From an uncultured Prevotellaceae bacterium (lineage in GTDB: Bacteria; Bacteroidota; Bacteroidia; Bacteroidales; Bacteroidaceae), in assembly GCA_902800495.1 (NCBI GenBank), contig CADCET010000003.1:45966-109965 (forward strand): a DNA stretch of 64,000 nucleotides, read 5' to 3'. The notes under the pieces are model-generated. The model worked only from the letters and a program-made list of their open reading frames with translations, ran no database searches and was not told the origin of the DNA. Shown here in pieces: positions 26,916 through 34,296 of the stretch (position 1 is the stretch's first letter; the number at the start of each line of letters is the position of its first letter). The position numbers and the translations under genes are program-made.

Positions 26916-27136
26916 CTGTTACCGTAGGGAGTCCTTTCGTGCTGGTTTGCCCATTCTTCAAGCGTATCCTGGGTAATGTCGTGTTCCTTCTGGAACTGCA
27001 GCAGCAGGCTGTCGGTCTTCTTGCGGTAGAATTGCAACAGTATATCTTGCAATTCCTGCTGCTCCTGTTCTGTGTCAATATAAGCCATCAGGCTCAGAAC
27101 ATTCAGTTGTGCGGGGTTCAATTGCGTTGTTACCAT
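26912..27136 (-). CDS. Antitoxin partner of PIN toxin
   Basis: The 74-residue, mostly helical, Gln/Glu-rich protein begins MVTTQLNPAQLNVLSLMAYI. It has no recognisable DNA-binding motif, but its position directly before and overlapping a PIN toxin makes it the antitoxin. The promoter is overlapped by a palindrome (27196-27219), which fits autoregulation. Family assignment is by context. Confidence 0.75.
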   Translation of the reverse strand: MVTTQLNPAQLNVLSLMAYIDTEQEQQELQDILLQFYRKKTDSLLLQFQKEHDITQDTLEEWANQHERTPYGNR

Positions 27137-27182
27137 ATTATGAATCCTTATTTAGTTTAAATATGATTCTACCTTTTGCGTG

Positions 27183-27190
27183 CAAAGATA
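27183..27190 (-). promoter_or_regulatory. -7 element of the PIN toxin-antitoxin operon
   Basis: TATCTTTG on the minus strand, 46 bp before the antitoxin ATG. Confidence 0.6.
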
Positions 27191-27195
27191 AGCTT

Positions 27196-27219
27196 TTTCC
27201 GTGAATTACTGCACGGAAA
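27196..27219. promoter_or_regulatory. Operator-like palindrome in the toxin-antitoxin promoter
   Basis: TTTCCGTG, 8 bp, CACGGAAA. It lies directly upstream of the -7 element, covering the -33 to -13 space where a repressor would block RNA polymerase. The expected TTTG is absent here. Confidence 0.5.
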
Positions 27220-27280
27220 TCCTGTTTTTTTTTATTGTAGAAGGGGGAAAATAGTTGTTGGATGACCATCAAACTAAACA

Positions 27281-27339
27281 TTCCCACGGCGGGAACGCGA
27301 TGTTCCCACGGCGGGAACATGACGTTCCCACCGTGGGAA
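27281..27339. repeat. Three palindromic TTCCCAC sites spaced 22 bp
   Basis: TTCCCACGGCGGGAA at 27281-27295 and 27303-27317, and TTCCCACCGTGGGAA at 27325-27339. The centres are exactly 22 bp apart. The array lies between the end of aspS and the toxin-antitoxin promoter. Confidence 0.7.
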
Positions 27340-27377
27340 TGTCTGCTTAGTCCTATCGAAACGTGGCGTCGAGCTGC

Positions 27378-29141
27378 TTATTCTTTCTCTGCAATCTCCA
27401 CTTTCAGGTTCAGCTCGTCCAACTGTTTCTGGTCGAGGAATCCGGGAGCATCGAGCATGACGTCGCGACCCGAGTTATTCTTCGGGAAAGCGATGCAGTC
27501 GCGGATGCTGTCGAGTCCGGCCATCAACGAGACGAAGCGGTCGAGACCGAAGGCGAGGCCGGCATGAGGGGGTGCGCCGTACTTGAAGGCGTTGATGAGG
27601 AAGCCAAACTGTGCCATAGCCTTCTCAGGCGTGAAGCCGAGAATCTGGAACATCTTCTCCTGCAGCTTGCCATCGTGGATACGCAGCGAACCGCCGCCCA
27701 CCTCGACGCCGTTGCAGACGAAATCGTAGGCCACGGCGCGCACCTTCTCAGGAGCGGTATCGAGCAAGGGGATATCGTCGGGGTTAGGCAACGTGAACGG
27801 ATGGTGGGTAGCCATCAGGCGCTGCTCCTCGTCGCTCCACTCGAACAGAGGGAAGTCGACAATCCACAGGCAGACGAACTTGTCCTTGTCGCGCAGACCC
27901 AGGCGGTCGCCCATCTCCAGACGGAGGGTGCAGAGCTGCACGCGGGTCTTGTTGGCATTGTCGCCACTCATGATAAGCACGAGGTCGCCGTCCTTGGCAC
28001 CCATCGCCTCCTTGACCTTAGCCCACACCTCCGGCTCGTAGAACTTGTCGACAGAAGACTTGACGGTACCGTCTTCGTTGAACTTCACGTAGACAAGCCC
28101 CTTGGCACCCACCTGCGGACGCTTCACGAAGTCGGTCAGCTGGTCGAGCTGCTTGCGGGTGTAATTGGCACAGCCGGGGACGCAGATGCCGCCGATGTAG
28201 TTGGCATCGTTGAAGACGGGGAACGTGCCCGTACCCTTCAGCTGGTCCATCAGTTCGACGAACTCCATGCCGAAGCGCAGGTCGGGTTTGTCGCTACCGA
28301 AACGGCGCATGGCCTCGTGCCACGTCATACGCTGCAGCGGGGGCAGCTCCACGCCGCGCACCTCCTTGAACAGGTGGCGGGCCAGACCTTCGAAAATCTC
28401 CAGCACATCCTCCTGGTCAGCAAACGACATCTCGCAGTCAATCTGCGTGAACTCCGGCTGACGGTCGGCACGCAGATCCTCGTCGCGGAAACACTTCGCA
28501 ATCTGGAAGTAGCGGTCGAAACCTGAGACCATGAGCAGCTGCTTCAGCGTCTGCGGCGACTGCGGCAGGGCGTAGAACTGTCCGGGATTCATACGCGAAG
28601 GCACCACGAAGTCGCGGGCACCCTCGGGCGTCGAACCGATGAGGATTGGCGTCTCCACCTCGATGAAGTTCAGGTTGTCGAGGAAATTGCGAATGAGGAT
28701 GGTCATGCGGTGGCGCAGCTCCAGATTCTTGCGGACGACAGAGCGGCGCAGGTCGAGGTAGCGATACTTCATGCGGATGTCGTCGCCGCCGTCGGTCTGG
28801 TCTTCAATGGTGAACGGGGGGGTCACGCTCTCGCTGAGCACGTTCAGCTCGCGGGCCACTATCTCGATGTCGCCCGTAGGCATCTTCGCGTTCTTCGACT
28901 CACGCTCACGAACGGTACCCTTCACCTGAATACAGTACTCACGTCCCAGTTTGTTGGCACGCTCCGTCAGTTGTGCGTCATCCGACTCGTCGAAAACCAA
29001 CTGCGTCAGACCGTAGCGGTCGCGCAGGTCGACAAACGTCATACCTCCCATCTTTCGGGTGCGCTGCACCCACCCGGCCAGCGTCACCTGCTGGCCGACA
29101 TTAGCGAGACGAAGCTCGCCACAAGTATTTGTTCTATACAT
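27378..29141 (-). CDS. aspS: Aspartyl-tRNA synthetase
   Basis: The 587-residue class II synthetase charges tRNA-Asp. The N-terminal OB domain begins [20 protein letters not shown] and continues [13 protein letters not shown]. Motif 2 is [18 protein letters not shown] and motif 3 [15 protein letters not shown]; the bacterial GAD-type insertion lies around residues 290-410. The length is usual for the bacterial form. TAACTTTG (minus strand, 29173-29180) precedes it. It is monocistronic and divergent from the 5'-nucleotidase gene. Confidence 0.95.
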   Translation of the reverse strand: MYRTNTCGELRLANVGQQVTLAGWVQRTRKMGGMTFVDLRDRYGLTQLVFDESDDAQLTERANKLGREYCIQVKGTVRERESKNAKMPTGDIEIVARELNVLSESVTPPFTIEDQTDGGDDIRMKYRYLDLRRSVVRKNLELRHRMTILIRNFLDNLNFIEVETPILIGSTPEGARDFVVPSRMNPGQFYALPQSPQTLKQLLMVSGFDRYFQIAKCFRDEDLRADRQPEFTQIDCEMSFADQEDVLEIFEGLARHLFKEVRGVELPPLQRMTWHEAMRRFGSDKPDLRFGMEFVELMDQLKGTGTFPVFNDANYIGGICVPGCANYTRKQLDQLTDFVKRPQVGAKGLVYVKFNEDGTVKSSVDKFYEPEVWAKVKEAMGAKDGDLVLIMSGDNANKTRVQLCTLRLEMGDRLGLRDKDKFVCLWIVDFPLFEWSDEEQRLMATHHPFTLPNPDDIPLLDTAPEKVRAVAYDFVCNGVEVGGGSLRIHDGKLQEKMFQILGFTPEKAMAQFGFLINAFKYGAPPHAGLAFGLDRFVSLMAGLDSIRDCIAFPKNNSGRDVMLDAPGFLDQKQLDELNLKVEIAEKE

Positions 29142-29172
29142 TATTAATAATATATGTGTTTATTTCGGCGTG

Positions 29173-29180
29173 CAAAGTTA
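29173..29180 (-). promoter_or_regulatory. -7 element of aspS
   Basis: TAACTTTG on the minus strand, 31 bp before the aspS ATG. Confidence 0.55.
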
Positions 29181-29192
29181 CAAAATAATTAT

Positions 29193-29213
29193 GAACCACG
29201 CACCACAAACGAC
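29193..29213. repeat. Short heptamer repeat between aspS and the 5'-nucleotidase gene
   Basis: GAACCAC, GCACCAC, AAACGAC: three period-7 units, a possible intergenic member of the heptamer-repeat group described in the findings. Confidence 0.35.
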
Positions 29214-29240
29214 ATAAAAATTCAAAAAACTGCCACTTAC

Positions 29241-29271
29241 TTGGCTATTACCGCTTTTTTTTATACCTTTG
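29241..29271 (+). promoter_or_regulatory. Promoter of 5'-nucleotidase/nrnA genes
   Basis: TTG (29241-29243), 20 bp, TACCTTTG (29264-29271), with the ATG only 9 bp further on. Confidence 0.6.
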
Positions 29272-29279
29272 TAGCCGAA

Positions 29280-30725
29280 ATGAAGAGTTTAAGAATCAAA
29301 AGGGCTTGTTTCGGGCTATTACTGCTGGCGCTTACAGCTGTTTCGCACGCTCAGAAACGCGATATTCATATCCTGGCAGTCAACGATACGCATGCCGCTA
29401 TTGAGGCAATGCCACAGCTGATTGGCATTGCCGACAGCTTACGCTCACTCTACCCCAGCCTGCTGCTTTTCTCGGCAGGCGACAACCGCACGGGCGACCC
29501 TATCAACGACAAATACCAGCCGTCGGGCTATCCTATGGTAGCACTGATGAACCTGGCGGGCTTCAACGCCTCAGCTATTGGCAACCATGAGTTCGACGAC
29601 TTCTCGCTGCCTAAACTCTGTGAACTATCGGCATTCCGGTATATCTGCGCCAACATGGAAGCCGACGACACGACAGGCATTAAGGCCATACCTTATCAGG
29701 TCTTCGACGTCGAGGGACTGAAACTGGGTGTCATCAGCGCCGTACAAATCAACAGCAATGGCACACCCGACGCCCACCCTGATGTACTCCGTGGATTAAA
29801 ATTCTCCTCACCTTTCGAGGCCGTCAGCCGCTACCAGTGGCTTTCCCGACAATGCGACGCCACCATCCTGCTGTCGCACGTAGGTTATCGGGAAGACGTT
29901 CTCATTGCCGAACAGAACCCCTGGCTCGACGCTATTATCGGTGGCCACAGCCACCGACAGCTGAGCGAGAAGGAGCCGCTGCACAACGGTGTGCTCGTCA
30001 CGCAAAACCGTAACCTGCTAAGTACAGCCGTTCACGTCACTCTTACCGTCGACAGCGGCCGCGTCGTCTCGAAGAAGGCTGACTACATCCTTGTCAGAAC
30101 ATTCCCACACCCGAACAAGGTTGCCGAGGCGATGGTACAGACTTTTTCGGGCGACCCCTTCTTCAAGCGCATCTTAGCACGGGCCGAGACGTCATTCCAG
30201 ACACGTGAAGAGTTGGGCGCCATGGTCTGCGACGCCCTGATGAGCGAGACCGGCGCCGACGTGGCCATCATGAACTACAAAGGCATACGCATACGCAAAC
30301 TGCCGGCTGGCGACATCACCATCCACGACGCGCTGGAGATAGACCCCTACGGCAGTACAGCCGTCCTATTGGATATGAAAGGCGACGAACTGGAACACTT
30401 CATCATCAGCTACGGCCAGATGAACACCTACAAGTTTCCGCATTTGGGCGGACTAAGGGCAGACCTGACACTCGACAAGAAAGGCAGCAACGACATCACG
30501 AATGTCAGGCTGATGGCAGCCGACGGTAGCCGCTTCAACCGAAAGAAGACCTACCGCGTAGTGACAAACTCCTATGTCATAACCACATACAAGGAGGAGC
30601 TGAAGTCGACACCCACAGTGCTGAACATAACGACATCGGACATCATCATACGCTATCTGCAACAGCAGGGTACGGTGAGCTATCAGGGCAAGAGCCGCCT
30701 CAACTATCTGTCACCCGAAAAATAA
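29280..30725 (+). CDS. Secreted 5'-nucleotidase (UshA-type metallophosphatase)
   Basis: The start at 29280 gives MKSLRIKRACFGLLLLALTA, a signal peptide ending near VSHAQ. The 481-residue protein has the metal-binding motifs AVNDTHAAIE, SAGDNRTGDP, GNHEFDD, LLSHVGY and GGHSHRQ, then the 5'-nucleotidase C-terminal domain (VAIMNYKGIRIRKLPAGDIT). It probably dephosphorylates nucleotides in the periplasm. The glycine of the usual NDTHG is alanine here. The upstream frame to 29154 is not coding: it precedes the promoter. The nrnA-like gene follows after 4 bp. Confidence 0.85.
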   Translation: MKSLRIKRACFGLLLLALTAVSHAQKRDIHILAVNDTHAAIEAMPQLIGIADSLRSLYPSLLLFSAGDNRTGDPINDKYQPSGYPMVALMNLAGFNASAIGNHEFDDFSLPKLCELSAFRYICANMEADDTTGIKAIPYQVFDVEGLKLGVISAVQINSNGTPDAHPDVLRGLKFSSPFEAVSRYQWLSRQCDATILLSHVGYREDVLIAEQNPWLDAIIGGHSHRQLSEKEPLHNGVLVTQNRNLLSTAVHVTLTVDSGRVVSKKADYILVRTFPHPNKVAEAMVQTFSGDPFFKRILARAETSFQTREELGAMVCDALMSETGADVAIMNYKGIRIRKLPAGDITIHDALEIDPYGSTAVLLDMKGDELEHFIISYGQMNTYKFPHLGGLRADLTLDKKGSNDITNVRLMAADGSRFNRKKTYRVVTNSYVITTYKEELKSTPTVLNITTSDIIIRYLQQQGTVSYQGKSRLNYLSPEK

Positions 30726-30729
30726 AGAA

Positions 30730-31764
30730 ATGCTAAAAGACATACTGAACAGCCAACAGCTCGAGCAGCTGAAAACACTTATCGGCGAGAGCCAGAACAT
30801 CATCATCACCTGCCACCAGAATGCCGACGGCGACGCCCTCGGCTCTTCTTTGGGATGGGCAGAGTATCTGAAGGCACAGGGCAAGGAGCCTACCATCATC
30901 GTGCCCGACCAGTACCCCGACTACCTGCACTGGCTGCCCAATACTGAGAAGATAGTGCGCTACGACAAACACCGCGAACAGGCCGACCTCTTGCTGAAGA
31001 TTGCCGACCTCGTCTTCTGCCTCGACTTTAACACCCCCGCCCGCGTCGACGAAATGGAAACGGCACTTTGCGGTTCACCCGCAAAGAAGATACTCATCGA
31101 CCACCACCTGGCACCCGACGTGCCTGCCATACTTACCATCAGCCACCCCGAAGCCTCGTCGACATCGGAACTCGTCTTCCGCATCGTCTGGCAGTTGGGC
31201 GGCTTCGACCTGATGACCAAACACTTCGCCACGCCGATATACTGCGGCATGATGACCGACACGGGCGGCTTCACCTACAACTCCAGCGACCCTACCATCT
31301 ACTATATCATCTCGCAGCTGCTGACCAAGGGTATCAACAAAGACCGCATCTACCGCAACGTCTACCACAACTTCTCAGAGAACCGCCTGCGACTGACGGG
31401 CTTCGTCATGCTCGAACGCTTAGTGGTCGACAACGAGCGCCACGCCTCCTACTACGCCCTACACCGCGAAGACCTGAAACGCTTCCACTTCGTCAAAGGC
31501 GACGCCGAGGGACTGGTGAACATGCCACTGCAGATCAAAGGTCACAAACTGAGCATCTCGCTGCGCGAGGACACGGAGAGGCAAAACCTCGTCTGGGTGT
31601 CGCTCCGAAGTGTCGACGACTTCCCCTGCAACAAGATGGCAGCCGAATTCTTCAACGGCGGCGGCCACCTCAATGCCTCCGGCGGACGCCTCTACTGCTC
31701 TATCGACGAGGCCGTCAAAGTGGCTCAGCAGGCCATCATTGCCTACGAAAAGCTGTTAAAGTAG
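30730..31764 (+). CDS. nrnA: DHH/DHHA1 phosphoesterase (NrnA-like oligoribonuclease/pAp phosphatase)
   Basis: The 344-residue cytoplasmic protein degrades short oligonucleotides and pAp. Motifs are TCHQNADGDALGSSLG (D-x-D), FCLDFNTPARVDE, ILIDHHLAPDV (DHH), GMMTDTGGF and the DHHA1 end GGGHLNASGG. The first Asp of the usual H-x-x-x-D-G-D is Asn-Ala-Asp-Gly-Asp, as in many NrnA proteins. It is coupled to the 5'-nucleotidase gene (4 bp), giving a nucleotide-recycling pair. Confidence 0.85.
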   Translation: MLKDILNSQQLEQLKTLIGESQNIIITCHQNADGDALGSSLGWAEYLKAQGKEPTIIVPDQYPDYLHWLPNTEKIVRYDKHREQADLLLKIADLVFCLDFNTPARVDEMETALCGSPAKKILIDHHLAPDVPAILTISHPEASSTSELVFRIVWQLGGFDLMTKHFATPIYCGMMTDTGGFTYNSSDPTIYYIISQLLTKGINKDRIYRNVYHNFSENRLRLTGFVMLERLVVDNERHASYYALHREDLKRFHFVKGDAEGLVNMPLQIKGHKLSISLREDTERQNLVWVSLRSVDDFPCNKMAAEFFNGGGHLNASGGRLYCSIDEAVKVAQQAIIAYEKLLK

Positions 31765-31796
31765 CCTAATATTGCGGCTGTTTGCAGATTAATTCG

Positions 31797-31804
31797 TAAT
31801 TTTG
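31797..31804 (+). promoter_or_regulatory. -7 element of the DUF4827 gene
   Basis: TAATTTTG, 24 bp before the ATG at 31829. TTG at 31772-31774 is 22 bp away, slightly long. Confidence 0.5.
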
Positions 31805-31828
31805 CACGCGAAATATTTTATCATCCTC

Positions 31829-32461
31829 ATGAGAAAGACCATCTATACACTCATTACGCTGATAGCCACGCTGGCCACCGTCGCCTGTAACGACTACGAG
31901 ACCTATAGCGACCTGAAGAATCGCGAGCGCGACGGTATCGAGCAGTTCATCAGCGACTCCAGCTTCGTCATCATCAGCGAAAACCAGTTCCACGAACAGG
32001 GCGACAAGACCATCGGCAACAAACAGTTCGTCATCCTCGACAAGAGTGGCGTCTACATGCAGATACTCAACGGAGGAAGCGGCGAGGTCATCAAGGACGG
32101 CGAGACAATGAACATCCTTTGCCGATTCTCCGAGAAGGCTATTCTCGATACCACAAGCATCAACAACCTAACGGGTTCCTACGTCTTCACACCCGACATC
32201 ATGTGCGTCACCCGCACAGGCAGTACCTACACGGCCTACTTCTCTGAGAGCCGCGGACTGATGTGCGCCACCTACGGCACCAGCGTGCCCGAGGCGTGGT
32301 TAGCTCCGTTGCAGTACGTCAAGTTAGGACGACTCTCGAGCGCTACCGACGAGAAGGCTCACGTGCGCCTCATCGTGCCCCACTCGCAGGGAACGACCAA
32401 CAACGCCAAGGCCAACGTCCGCCCCTATTTCTACGACATCACCTACCAACGGGGAAGGTGA
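31829..32461 (+). CDS. DUF4827-type lipoprotein
   Basis: The start at 31829 gives MRKTIYTLITLIATLATVAC, a lipoprotein signal with the lipobox cysteine at residue 20. The 210-residue protein then has NDYETYSDLKNRERDGIEQF and matches the DUF4827 family as I remember it. Its role is unknown; it resides in the outer or inner membrane facing the periplasm. It lies upstream of the phosphoglucosamine-mutase-like gene, separated by a run of heptamer repeats. Confidence 0.7.
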   Translation: MRKTIYTLITLIATLATVACNDYETYSDLKNRERDGIEQFISDSSFVIISENQFHEQGDKTIGNKQFVILDKSGVYMQILNGGSGEVIKDGETMNILCRFSEKAILDTTSINNLTGSYVFTPDIMCVTRTGSTYTAYFSESRGLMCATYGTSVPEAWLAPLQYVKLGRLSSATDEKAHVRLIVPHSQGTTNNAKANVRPYFYDITYQRGR

Positions 32462-32469
32462 AAATTTTA

Positions 32470-32518
32470 ATTGAAAATTGATAATTGTCAAATCGAAAAA
32501 TCGTAAATCGTAAATCGT
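32470..32518 (+). repeat. Intergenic run of seven heptamers
   Basis: Exact period 7: ATTGAAA, ATTGATA, ATTGTCA, AATCGAA, then AAATCGT three times. It lies between the DUF4827 gene and the mutase gene, the intergenic counterpart of the in-gene repeats. Confidence 0.7.
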
Positions 32519-32534
32519 CAAATTGTAAATCAAT

Positions 32535-34055
32535 ATGACTCTTATTAAATCCATTTCAGGCATCCGCGGAACCATCGGCGGACACACGGGAGATACCCTG
32601 AACCCGTTAGACATCGTAAAGTTCACAACGGCATACGCCACATTCATTGGAAACCAATCCAAAGTTGGGGCTCAAGAATCCGCAGGCACTCCCCTCCCTC
32701 GGAGGGGTCGGGGGAGGCTCGTCGTCGGACGCGATGGACGCATCTCAGGCCCTATGGTTCGCGACGTCGTCTGCGGCACCCTCGTCGGCATGGGTTACGA
32801 GGTCATCGACATTGGTTTTGCCACCACGCCGACGACCGAGTTAGCCGTGCGCTGGCACGAGGCCGACGGTGGCATCATTATCACCGCCTCGCATAACCCC
32901 ACACAGTGGAACGCCCTGAAACTGCTCAACAGCGAGGGTGAGTTCCTGACAGCTGAGGACGGCGCCGAGGTGCTCCGCATAGCCGAGGCTGAGGACTTCG
33001 ACTACGCTCCCGTAGAGCAGTTAGGCCACGTCACCTTCGACGACACCATGAACCAGCGCCACGTCCAGTCGGTACTCGACCTGCGTCTGGCCGACGTCGA
33101 GGCTATCCGCAAACGCCACTTCCGCGTCTGTGCCGACACCATCAACTCCGTTGGCGGCATCATCCTGCCCCAGCTCTTCGAGGCCCTCGGCGTCGACTAC
33201 GAGATACTCAACGGCGACTGCACTGGTCAGTTTGCCCACAACCCCGAACCGTTGGAGAAGAACCTGCAAGGCATCATGGAACGTATGCGTCAGGGCGGCT
33301 TCGACCTCGGCATCGTCGTCGACCCCGACGTCGACCGTCTCGCCTTCATCTGCGAAGACGGCACCATGTTCGGCGAGGAATACACCCTCGTCTCCGTCGC
33401 CGACTACGTCCTAAGTGAAGAATTAAAAGTGAAGAGTGAAGAATTTGCTACCGCCATTCCCTCTGCTGATGGGACTGCGGCAGCAAATTCTTCACTCTTC
33501 ACTCTTCACTCTTCACTCTTCACAGTCTCCAACCTCTCCTCCACCCGCGCTCTGCGCGACGTCACCGAGCGTCACGGCGGCCACTACACAGCCGCTGCCG
33601 TCGGCGAGGTCAACGTCACGACGAAGATGAAGGAAGTTGGTGCCGTCATCGGCGGCGAAGGCAACGGCGGCGTCATCTACCCCGAGAGTCACTACGGCCG
33701 CGACGCCCTCGTAGGCATCGCCCTTTTCCTGTCCTCTCTGGCACAAAAGGGCTGCACCGCCACCGAACTGCGCCGCACGTTCCCCGACTACCAGATAGCC
33801 AAGAACCGCATCGACCTCACGCCCGAGACCGACGTCGACGCTATCCTTGTCAAGGTGAAGGAGATGTTCGCCAAAGACCCCGATGCCGTCGTCAACGACA
33901 TCGACGGCGTAAAGATTGACTTCCCCACCCGCTGGGTACACCTGCGCAAGTCGAACACCGAACCCATCATCCGCGTCTACAGCGAGGCACAGACGATGGC
34001 CGAAGCCGACGAGCTGGGCAAACGCCTCATGCAGGTCGTCTACGATATGCAGTAA
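32535..34055 (+). CDS. glmM: Phosphoglucosamine mutase-like phosphohexomutase with two in-frame repeat insertions
   Basis: It belongs to the alpha-D-phosphohexomutases; by context and length it is the GlmM-type enzyme (GlcN-6-P to GlcN-1-P). The 506 residues exceed the usual 445-465. MTLIKSISGIRGTIGGHTGD is the start, the phosphoserine loop TASHNP has Ser119, the metal loop is VDPDVDRLAF, and GEGNGGVIYP is the sugar loop. Residues 51-61 (TPLPRRGRG) come from a palindrome CCCCTCC-CTC-GGAGGGG (32691-32707). Residues about 294-330 come from a hairpin cassette at 33413-33524. Both keep the frame and lie between conserved blocks. Confidence 0.85.
   Translation: MTLIKSISGIRGTIGGHTGDTLNPLDIVKFTTAYATFIGNQSKVGAQESAGTPLPRRGRGRLVVGRDGRISGPMVRDVVCGTLVGMGYEVIDIGFATTPTTELAVRWHEADGGIIITASHNPTQWNALKLLNSEGEFLTAEDGAEVLRIAEAEDFDYAPVEQLGHVTFDDTMNQRHVQSVLDLRLADVEAIRKRHFRVCADTINSVGGIILPQLFEALGVDYEILNGDCTGQFAHNPEPLEKNLQGIMERMRQGGFDLGIVVDPDVDRLAFICEDGTMFGEEYTLVSVADYVLSEELKVKSEEFATAIPSADGTAAANSSLFTLHSSLFTVSNLSSTRALRDVTERHGGHYTAAAVGEVNVTTKMKEVGAVIGGEGNGGVIYPESHYGRDALVGIALFLSSLAQKGCTATELRRTFPDYQIAKNRIDLTPETDVDAILVKVKEMFAKDPDAVVNDIDGVKIDFPTRWVHLRKSNTEPIIRVYSEAQTMAEADELGKRLMQVVYDMQ
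32691..32716. repeat. GC-rich palindrome inserted in the mutase gene
   Basis: CCCCTCC, loop CTC, GGAGGGG, then TCGGGGGAGG. Encodes TPLPRRGRG in frame just before the conserved VVGRDGRISG. Confidence 0.6.
33413..33524. repeat. Hairpin cassette with heptamer arms inserted in the mutase gene
   Basis: Arms 33429-33454 and 33477-33502 pair at 25 of 26 positions around a 22-nt loop. The right side extends as CTTCACT repeats (four full units, 33490-33517). It encodes [14 protein letters not shown], identical to residues in LigA. Confidence 0.8.
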
Positions 34056-34124
34056 CACGTCGCACCCATATAGCTTACCCAACTAACCCATATAGCAAAG
34101 CAAACTGGCCCATATCGCTTATCC

Positions 34125-34159
34125 AACTGGCCTATTTAGCACCGCTAAATAGGCCAGTT
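34125..34159. terminator. Perfect 16-bp hairpin with 3-nt loop
   Basis: AACTGGCCTATTTAGC (34125-34140) and its exact complement (34144-34159), followed by TTATC. It lies 70 bp after the mutase stop. Upstream are repeated CCCATAT(A/C)GC motifs (34068-34118). Confidence 0.75.
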
Positions 34160-34210
34160 TATCTACGTCTAAATGCACAGCGGAAAAGATTGTGGTTGAA
34201 ACAATTAAAC

Positions 34211-34286
34211 CCAAATCGGTCATTAGATTTGGATTAAAACGATTGTACCCAGGCAAGCACGATGATGCTGCCTGGGTACAATCGTT
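34211..34286. terminator. Two further hairpins before the glycosidase gene end
   Basis: CCAAATC (34211-34217) pairs with GATTTGG (34226-34232). Arms 34238-34255 and 34269-34286 pair perfectly over 18 bp. The second probably ends the minus-strand glycosidase gene. Confidence 0.65.
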
Positions 34287-34296
34287 AAATTTTGAT

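Noticed and set aside
27281-27339. Possible CRISPR array
   Set aside because: Units are perfect 15-bp palindromes with only 7-bp gaps and three copies; no cas genes.
27363-28526. 387-codon frame on the plus strand opposite aspS
   Set aside because: It is antisense to a certain aspS; its composition (Val, Leu, His, Glu rich) is that of a complement frame.
29154-29279. N-terminal extension of the 5'-nucleotidase
   Set aside because: It lies upstream of the promoter and would hide the signal peptide starting at 29280.
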